A stretch of 12,030 nucleotides of DNA from an uncultured Verrucomicrobiota bacterium (GTDB lineage: Bacteria > Verrucomicrobiota > Kiritimatiellia > RFP12 > UBA1067). The DNA lies in NCBI GenBank assembly GCA_946615875.1, contig CAMOIK010000054.1, positions 1 to 12,030 on the forward strand, given 5' to 3'. The notes beneath the pieces are model-generated. The model was given only the letters and a program-made list of their open reading frames with translations, was not told the DNA's origin and did not search any database. Below, piece after piece: positions 7,075-12,030 of this stretch; within the stretch, counting starts at the first letter, position 1; the number at the start of each line of letters is the position of its first letter. The position numbers and the translations under genes are program-made.

Positions 7075-8639
7075 TGCGCGCCCCTCCTTTCCTCGGTGGC
7101 GATCACGACGTGCTCCTGCAGCCTCCCCGACAGGGGGATCGGCGGGGCGGACGGCGCGTCGGCGATGTCCCGCACGGTGACGGTGCGGAACACGACCGGC
7201 CACAACGTCGGCGCCCAGCCGTCGCGGAACACGAATTCGTCGCCTGTGTAGATCACGGTGCCTCCGCAGCGCGTCGGGTCGCCGCTCATGTATTCCACCG
7301 TGCTGTGGCGGGCGTCCAGGCGGATGTCGTCGCGCAGCGTGAACGGGGCGATCACGACATGGTCGCATATGGTCACCGCCTTGCCTGCCTTCTCGTCGCG
7401 GATGGTGTGCACGAACTGGCGCAACTCTGGGTATATGCCCTTCGCGCACACGATGACGCCCGTCACCACGATGGAGAACGCGACCGCCAGCGACGGAAAT
7501 ATCCACAGGAGGCTGAGGCGGCTGTTGCGCCTGGCCAGCGTGACCACCAGCACCGGGCCGCCGAGGATGCAGAAGGCCAGCAGCACGAGAAGGATCGCGG
7601 AAAACGGCGTCTCGCTGCGCAGCGCGGCCACCGCGTCGCTCGCCTTCACGTCGCATTCGAGCGGGGACGTGGCGAGCGAGCGCCTGTCCATGGCGGAGAC
7701 CAGCGCCTTGGCCAGCGCGTCCAGCCCCGGCGCGGCGGCGTCGAGTGCGAACACCTTGCCGAGCCCGTAGTTGCCGGGCGCGAGCGGCGGGTTTTCCATG
7801 CCGACGGTGGCGAGGATGCCGCCGCCCGCCACCCAGTCCGGCAGAATCGCCTTGAACGTCTCCGGCATGCCTGGCCAATCCGCGGCGGCGATGGCGACCA
7901 TGTCGTAGCCGCTCATGTCCTGCCAGCGGCGGAAGCGGGAAAAGTCGGGCGTCTCGACCAGCGTCGCGCCCGCGCGGACAACCGGCGCCGGCCTTGCGAA
8001 GCGCGCGCGCAGCCGCTTGTCGCAAGCTTCCGCGAAGCCGATGCCGGCCGCGCCGTCCGACACCGCCAGCCTGAGCGGCGCCGGAGCCGGAGCGCGCGCC
8101 ATGTCGTCGGCCACCACGCATCCCGAGGGATTAAACAGCGAGCGCAGAGGCCCGGAGAACGAGTAGTCGTCGCCGGAATAGCCGAGAAGCGCCAGCGCCG
8201 ACGTATCGCGCGCCGCGCCGGACACGTCCTCCACCACGATGCGGCCGGCGATCAGCGCGAGCCTCCCGACCATCGGCACGGGGATGTCGCAGACGGCCTC
8301 CTCGCCAGGCGCGAGATCCAGCGCCGCGTGGATGCGGACGGTCTTCTGCGCGCCGCGAGCCGCGCCGTCAATGACCCCGAGCGGGATGGTTACGCTCGCG
8401 GACTGGTCGTAGTCGCGCAAGTTGTCCATGCGCAGGCGCAGCGTGGCGTTGCCGTGCGAGAACGCCAGCGTCGCATCCCGCCATTCGCGGGAGACGTCCG
8501 CCCCCTCCTCGCGAGCATTCACGTAAACACGCTCGGGCGCGATGCGCACTCCGCCGCCGGTGACGATCTCGTTCGCGGCGCCGCGGGCCGCGAAGGCGGC
8601 CATGACGGCCGCGGCGGACAATATGGCCCCGCGCTTCAC
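7071..8639 (-). CDS. Membrane-anchored accessory protein of the ABC transporter (GldG-like role)
   Basis: A 522-aa protein, not assigned to a named family with certainty. It begins with a Sec-type signal (VKRGAILSAAAVMAAFAARGAA). An extracytoplasmic region follows to about 346. It includes GYDMVAIAAADWPG (244-257) and PDWVAGGGILATVG (267-280), a pattern seen in class I glutamine-amidotransferase-like domains of membrane-associated proteins that lack the catalytic Cys. Two transmembrane helices (about 347-369 and 376-398) are joined by a basic loop (LARRNSRLS), so the C-terminal domain (399-522) should also be outside the cytoplasm. The start is GTG at 8639, with GGAGGGG 6 nt upstream (8646-8652), and it overlaps the RsgA-like stop (GTGA). 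Its stop overlaps the ATPase start. The setting resembles the GldG-type subunit of ABC-2 systems, which may capture or sense substrate outside the membrane; this is inference from position and topology. Confidence 0.8.
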   Translation of the reverse strand: MKRGAILSAAAVMAAFAARGAANEIVTGGGVRIAPERVYVNAREEGADVSREWRDATLAFSHGNATLRLRMDNLRDYDQSASVTIPLGVIDGAARGAQKTVRIHAALDLAPGEEAVCDIPVPMVGRLALIAGRIVVEDVSGAARDTSALALLGYSGDDYSFSGPLRSLFNPSGCVVADDMARAPAPAPLRLAVSDGAAGIGFAEACDKRLRARFARPAPVVRAGATLVETPDFSRFRRWQDMSGYDMVAIAAADWPGMPETFKAILPDWVAGGGILATVGMENPPLAPGNYGLGKVFALDAAAPGLDALAKALVSAMDRRSLATSPLECDVKASDAVAALRSETPFSAILLVLLAFCILGGPVLVVTLARRNSRLSLLWIFPSLAVAFSIVVTGVIVCAKGIYPELRQFVHTIRDEKAGKAVTICDHVVIAPFTLRDDIRLDARHSTVEYMSGDPTRCGGTVIYTGDEFVFRDGWAPTLWPVVFRTVTVRDIADAPSAPPIPLSGRLQEHVVIATEERRGAQ

Positions 8640-9517
8640 TTCTCGCCCCTCCAGCGATGCGAGAACGCGCCCTTCGCGTGCTCGGCGTCGATTTCGCCCA
8701 CCATGCCTATCTCCCTTATGCCTGGCGTATCCATGACCATCGCCCCCGACGGAAGCATCACGAGTTCGCGGCTGGTAGTCGTGTGCCGTCCTTTGCCGCT
8801 CCATTCCTGCACTTCCTGGACGGCCATCCACTCCTCTCCGGCGAGCGCGTTCACGAGCGACGACTTCCCCACGCCGGAAAGACCGATCAGCGCCACCGTC
8901 CTGCCCGGCCGCGCGTGGCGGCGCACGCCGTCCATCCCCGCGCCGGTGCGCGACGAGACCGCCAGGAACTCCGCTTCGTCGCCGCGCAATCCGTGGCGTT
9001 CGAGGAACTCCGGCAGCGAGAAGTCTTCCGCCAGATCGATCTTGGTGAGCACCGCCACCGCCTTCGCGTCCCCCATGTCTCCGGCCAGCGCGAGATACCG
9101 TTCCAGCCGCGGCGCCGAGAAGTTATCGACCGCCGACATCATGAAGAAGACCGTGTCGAAGTTTACTGCGAGGGTCTGCTCCTTTCGGCGGGAAGTCGGG
9201 TCGCGGCGCACCAGCCGCGAATAACGCGGCAGCACCTCGGTGATCATGCTCTCGCCGCTGGGATTGTGGATGTAGCGCACGAAATCGCCCGTCATGGGCT
9301 TGGGCGCGCCTTCGTCCAGGAACGCGCTCTTCTTCTTGCGCGCCAGGATCTCCCCTTCCGCCTCGTCGCACACGATGTGGTAGTAATCGCCGTGGCCGCT
9401 CACCACGCGCGCCTGCGGCAGACGCGGCGCGCCGGCGTTGCGCTCCATCCACGCCCCAAGCCCCCACCGGCCCAGCCTGGCGCCCGGCGCCTCCACTCTG
9501 GATACTGCGCTATCCAC
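8636..9517 (-). CDS. RsgA/YjeQ-like GTPase lacking the C-terminal zinc domain
   Basis: A 293-aa circularly permuted GTPase of the RsgA family, which acts in late assembly of the 30S ribosomal subunit. An N-terminal OB-fold region (about 35-105) is followed by the permuted G-motifs: G4 as TKID 158-161, G5 SSRTGAG 188-194, G1/P-loop GLSGVGKSS 212-220, G2 HTTT 245-248 and G3 DTPG 263-266. Normal RsgA continues with a helical CxxCxH zinc knuckle of 60 or more residues; this protein ends 27 residues after DTPG (AFSHRWRGEK), with no Cys pair in any downstream frame. The first homologous stretch is RLGRWGLGAWMERN, so the start must lie upstream of the ATG at 9448. GTG at 9517 is preferred (GGGAG 9 nt upstream); GTG at 9496 is the alternative. 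It lies 26 nt after the GH3 stop, and its own stop overlaps the next start. It may be an rsgA paralogue; the symbol is withheld because of the missing domain. Confidence 0.88.
   Translation of the reverse strand: MDSAVSRVEAPGARLGRWGLGAWMERNAGAPRLPQARVVSGHGDYYHIVCDEAEGEILARKKKSAFLDEGAPKPMTGDFVRYIHNPSGESMITEVLPRYSRLVRRDPTSRRKEQTLAVNFDTVFFMMSAVDNFSAPRLERYLALAGDMGDAKAVAVLTKIDLAEDFSLPEFLERHGLRGDEAEFLAVSSRTGAGMDGVRRHARPGRTVALIGLSGVGKSSLVNALAGEEWMAVQEVQEWSGKGRHTTTSRELVMLPSGAMVMDTPGIREIGMVGEIDAEHAKGAFSHRWRGEK
9499..9516 (-). repeat. Hairpin over the RsgA-like gene start
   Basis: TGGATA (9499-9504) and TATCCA (9511-9516) form a perfect 6-bp stem with a 6-nt loop (CTGCGC). On the mRNA it lies immediately after the preferred GTG start (9517) and just before the alternative GTG (9496). 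It could influence which start is used or limit translation. It may also be chance; the short GH3-RsgA spacer holds no other recognisable signal. Confidence 0.3.
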
Positions 9518-9543
9518 TGCGTTGCACTCCCGAGCCTCTGCGC

Positions 9544-11904
9544 TCACTCCTCGAATATGTAGTCCTTGGACACGGTGATCTTCGCCTTGCCGCGAATGTC
9601 GCCGGCGGACGCGGCGACTATCAGCACGTATTCTCCCGCGTCCAGGCGGAAGCGGCAGAGGAAATCGTCCCAGTATGCGAAGTCGCTCGGCTTGACCTTC
9701 AAGGCGAGCGTCTCCTGTTCGCCCGGCTGGAGCAGGCGCGTCTTGGCGAACGCCTTGAGTTCCTTGACCGGGCGCTCCTGCCTGGCGTTGGGGTAGGCGG
9801 CGTATATCTGCACGGTCTCCTTCCCCGCGAACGCGCCGATGTTCTTCACCGGCAGGGAGATCGACCAGCTGTCGCCGTCGCCGAACTTCGCCACCTCCGC
9901 GTTGTCCATGTCGTAGAGAAACCTCGTGTAGGAAAGACCGTGGCCGAAGGGGAAGAGCGGCGAGACCGACTTCTTGTCGTACCACCGGTAGCCGTCGTAA
10001 AGCCCCTCGGCGCGCAGACGCCGCTCCTCGGCGTCGTCGCCCGGACTCGCCGCCGGGGAGAGTTCCAGCCTGATCGGCCACGTGAAGGCGAGCTTGCCGG
10101 ACGGCGCTACGTCGCCGAAGAGGACGTTGGCCAGGGCCCTGCCCGCCTCGTGGCCGAGATACGGCAGATGCAGCAGCGCAGGGCATTCGTCCGCCCACGG
10201 CATCTCCACGGGGCCGGCGGAGCGGCACACCACCACGACCTTCGGCGACTTCCAGGAAAGCACTTCCTCGATCGCGGCGTTGTGGCCCGGCGGCAGGCGC
10301 AGGTCCGGGCGGTCCGCGCCCGCGCCCTCCATGGCCGCGCCGGCGCCCGCCTTCGTGCCGGTGAAGACCAGCACGGCGTCCGCCTTCTCGATCGCGGCGC
10401 GGAGCTTCTCGAAGCGGGCGACCTCCGAAGGAAGCAGCCACGAGCAACGCATCCTGTGCTCGCCCTCTCCGCCGGTGTAGATCACCGAAATCTCGTAGGC
10501 CTCCCCCTCGTTCAGCGTCGCCCTGCATTCCAGCGAACCGCCGCCGGAGCTGCGCCCTATCTCCCTGCCGTCGATCAGCACCGCCGCGCCGGCGTTCGCG
10601 TCGAAGCGGCAGCGCATGGCGTGCTCGCCCGTCTCGCGGGCCGTGAAACGCGCCGTCCAGCGGACGCAGAAGACGGAGGCGTTCATGCCGTCCAGCGGCA
10701 CCTTCGAGCCAAACGCGAAGCCCGGCCTCGCGGCCTCCTCGGTCTTGACGGCCATCTCCTGCGGCTCTTTCACGTTGTCGAACCACTCCGTCTGCCAGAC
10801 TGCGTTGGAGAATATTCCGGGATGTCCGGCCAGCGGCATCTTTTCTATCGCGACGCCCTTGCCGGAGAAACGCTCCTCGAGCCCGCGGAGCGCGGTGCCC
10901 TCGCTCGCCGTCCCGGCCCGCCCGGCGTCGCCGCCGAAGGCCGTCTCCGTCCACGCCAAATCGCCTACGACTAGAATGCTGCGCATGGCATCCGCCTTCA
11001 GCGGCAGAGCGCCGCCGTCGTTCTTCAGCAGCGTGATCGCCTCCTCCGCGATCTTCAGCGCCGCGTCGGCGCCGGCGTCCGCCGAGAGAGCGCCGTTGGC
11101 GCGCTCCTGCGGCGAGAGATGCTTCACCCGCTCCATCGTGTAGAGTGCGCGCAGCGCGGTTTCGTCCACCTTCGATGCGCTCGCCCGCCCTTCCAGCACG
11201 TCGTCGGCGGCAATGCCCGCGCCGTCGCCTTCGGCCAGGATCATGCCGTCAAAGCCCCATCGCGCGCGCAACAGTCCCTTCGCGTACGCCGCATCGACGC
11301 CGCGCCCGGTCAGCACGCCGAGCGCGCCACCGTCCTTCAACACCGAGCGGAACTGGCGGTAGAGGAGTTCGTTGCGCGCGCGCTCGCCCTGCGGCAAAGC
11401 CGTCTCGAACCTGCCGACGCACGCCGCCACGCCGCCGCGCTGCATCGCCTTGACGAGCGGGACGGCGAGCCGCGCCGCCAGCAGAGGATCTTCGCCGAGG
11501 CCGAGGAAGCTAGATGCGGCAAGAGGATTGCCGCCGACGCCGAGGCGCGGCGCGAGCACCATGTCCACGCCCAGCGCCCTCGCCTGCGCCCCAATGGCCT
11601 CGCCCGCGGCTTCCGCGAGCGCGACGTTCCATGTCTCCGCCAACGCCGGCATGGTCGGCAGGGCGGCCGCGCCAGAGGCGGCGAACGGGAAGCCGCAGAA
11701 CCGCCAGGCGTTTGATATCCCGGCCTCCGGCATGGCCGGATATTCCCCTGCGGAGGAGCCTGCGCACAGCGCGACCTTGTCGGCGAGGCTCAGCTTCGCC
11801 AACCGTTCCCGCGCACGGGAAAGCGCGGCGTCGTCGCCCGGCAGGGCGAAAACCGCCCAGGCGGACGCGAAAATCGCCAGCATTGTCGCGCACCATCTCT
11901 TCAC
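9544..11904 (-). CDS. Secreted GH3-fold protein with PA14 insert, probably catalytically inactive
   Basis: A 786-aa glycoside hydrolase family 3 homologue of the beta-glucosidase type. A Sec signal (KRWCATMLAIFASAWAVFA, likely cut after A20) is followed by the (beta/alpha)8-type domain (30-290), the second domain (290-395 and 495-610, with LLKND and GKLAFTWP), a PA14 domain inserted at about 395-490, the GYRWYD/LFPFGHGLSYTRF stretch (638-662) and a C-terminal fibronectin III-like domain (about 680-780). The fold is intact but the sugar-binding pocket is not. The ADGP-type Asp position reads FCGFP (C70), the HRNP Arg reads GGNP (G125), the KHF motif reads GRF (164-166) and the nucleophile motif SDW reads AEG (E225). 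The likely acid/base Glu region EGAGADR (526-532) remains. Start GTG 11904: the promoter at 11912-11940 overlaps the upstream ATG 11940 and so excludes it; ATG 11883 would drop the basic KR of the signal. First gene of the operon. Confidence 0.88.
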   Translation of the reverse strand: MKRWCATMLAIFASAWAVFALPGDDAALSRARERLAKLSLADKVALCAGSSAGEYPAMPEAGISNAWRFCGFPFAASGAAALPTMPALAETWNVALAEAAGEAIGAQARALGVDMVLAPRLGVGGNPLAASSFLGLGEDPLLAARLAVPLVKAMQRGGVAACVGRFETALPQGERARNELLYRQFRSVLKDGGALGVLTGRGVDAAYAKGLLRARWGFDGMILAEGDGAGIAADDVLEGRASASKVDETALRALYTMERVKHLSPQERANGALSADAGADAALKIAEEAITLLKNDGGALPLKADAMRSILVVGDLAWTETAFGGDAGRAGTASEGTALRGLEERFSGKGVAIEKMPLAGHPGIFSNAVWQTEWFDNVKEPQEMAVKTEEAARPGFAFGSKVPLDGMNASVFCVRWTARFTARETGEHAMRCRFDANAGAAVLIDGREIGRSSGGGSLECRATLNEGEAYEISVIYTGGEGEHRMRCSWLLPSEVARFEKLRAAIEKADAVLVFTGTKAGAGAAMEGAGADRPDLRLPPGHNAAIEEVLSWKSPKVVVVCRSAGPVEMPWADECPALLHLPYLGHEAGRALANVLFGDVAPSGKLAFTWPIRLELSPAASPGDDAEERRLRAEGLYDGYRWYDKKSVSPLFPFGHGLSYTRFLYDMDNAEVAKFGDGDSWSISLPVKNIGAFAGKETVQIYAAYPNARQERPVKELKAFAKTRLLQPGEQETLALKVKPSDFAYWDDFLCRFRLDAGEYVLIVAASAGDIRGKAKITVSKDYIFEE

Positions 11905-11911
11905 GGCGCAT

Positions 11912-11940
11912 ATTTTATCAAATTCCGAGCCTCCATTCAA
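11912..11940 (-). promoter_or_regulatory. Promoter of the GH3-ABC operon
   Basis: The minus strand carries TTGAAT at 11940-11935 (four of six consensus -35 bases, including TTGA), a 17-bp spacer, and TAAAAT at 11917-11912 (five of six -10 bases) preceded by TG at 11920-11919. The expected transcription start is about 11906-11904, which coincides with the GTG start codon at 11904. Either the mRNA is leaderless or translation begins at the later ATG at 11883. Confidence 0.65.
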
Positions 11941-11951
11941 TGCCCAGCCGC

Positions 11952-11987
11952 CTGGAATTTACCCATTTTTTGGCGGGTCATTTCCAG
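11952..11987. repeat. Imperfect inverted repeat upstream of the GH3 promoter
   Basis: CTGGAATTTACCC (11952-11964) pairs with GGGTCATTTCCAG (11975-11987), 11 of 13 positions, around the loop ATTTTTTGGC. It ends about 12 bp upstream of the -35 box. No U tract follows in either direction, so a regulator-binding site is at least as likely as a terminator for a gene to the right. Function unknown. Confidence 0.45.
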
Positions 11988-11992
11988 AAGTG

Positions 11993-12014
11993 AATGCAAA
12001 GTGATATTTGCGTT
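11993..12014. promoter_or_regulatory. Operator-like palindrome at the right edge
   Basis: AATGCAAA (11993-12000) and TTTGCGTT (12007-12014) are inverted repeats with one mismatch around a 6-bp spacer (GTGATA), a size and symmetry typical of dimeric helix-turn-helix regulator sites. Its centre is 34 bp from that of the neighbouring inverted repeat. It may regulate the GH3 operon or a gene beyond the right edge. The surrounding ~90 bp is clearly richer in A+T than the coding regions and holds no gene I can see. Confidence 0.35.
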
Positions 12015-12030
12015 GAATACTGGAAACAGA

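Noticed and set aside
8636..8639. Frameshift as the cause of the missing RsgA zinc domain
   Set aside because: No frame downstream encodes a CxxCxH-like stretch; the sequence passes directly into a signal peptide with its own ribosome site.
7074..9224. Plus-strand 716-codon open frame opposite the accessory and RsgA-like genes
   Set aside because: Composition is typical of an antisense shadow, no ribosome site was noticed, and both opposing minus-strand genes have recognisable features.
11952..11987. Intrinsic terminator at the right edge
   Set aside because: The stem has internal mismatches, the T run is in the loop and not after the stem, and no U tract follows in either orientation.

Overview
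The window is about 12 kb of G+C-rich bacterial chromosome, roughly two thirds G+C by eye. Every convincing gene is on the minus strand, so transcription runs right to left. The taxon is not proven. High GC, Tat and Sec export signals, a secreted GH3-type protein with a PA14 insert and a GldA/GldF/GldG-like ABC cassette would fit a Verrucomicrobia/Kiritimatiellae/Lentisphaerae-type bacterium. This is an inference with low confidence. The long overlapping open frames on both strands are side effects of the base composition.

Right part, 4431-12030: a six-gene operon that appears to start at a promoter at 11912-11940 (TTGAAT, 17-bp spacer, extended TGA-TAAAAT). In order of transcription it encodes (1) a secreted GH3-fold protein with a PA14 insert, whose catalytic pocket residues look lost; (2) an RsgA/YjeQ-like circularly permuted GTPase without the usual C-terminal zinc knuckle; (3) a membrane-anchored, mostly extracytoplasmic accessory protein; (4) an ABC ATPase; (5) an ABC-2-type multi-pass permease; (6) a small SWIM zinc-finger protein. 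Genes 2 to 6 are joined by four consecutive 4-nt start/stop overlaps (GTGA, ATGA, ATGA, GTGA), so they are almost certainly co-transcribed and translationally coupled. Genes 3-5 form the recognisable transporter module. What genes 1, 2 and 6 do with it is unknown.

Left part, 105-4430: a second unit starts at an extended -10 promoter (TATGGTATAAT, 4286-4296). It encodes a Tat-exported ComEC-like metallo-beta-lactamase-fold protein and, after a 58-nt gap with a hairpin, DNA polymerase I (polA) with all three enzymatic domains intact.

Left edge, 1-104: the same 11-nt promoter element recurs at 21-31, pointing off the left edge, with an ATG only a few nucleotides past the expected transcription start. 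The two outer promoters (left edge and GH3) both put the apparent start codon at or within a few bases of the expected transcription start, which suggests leaderless or near-leaderless mRNAs. No rRNA, tRNA, CRISPR array, insertion sequence or clear intrinsic terminator was seen. The most notable points are the degenerate GH3 protein, the zinc-knuckle-less RsgA homologue, and their coupling to an ABC exporter-like module.
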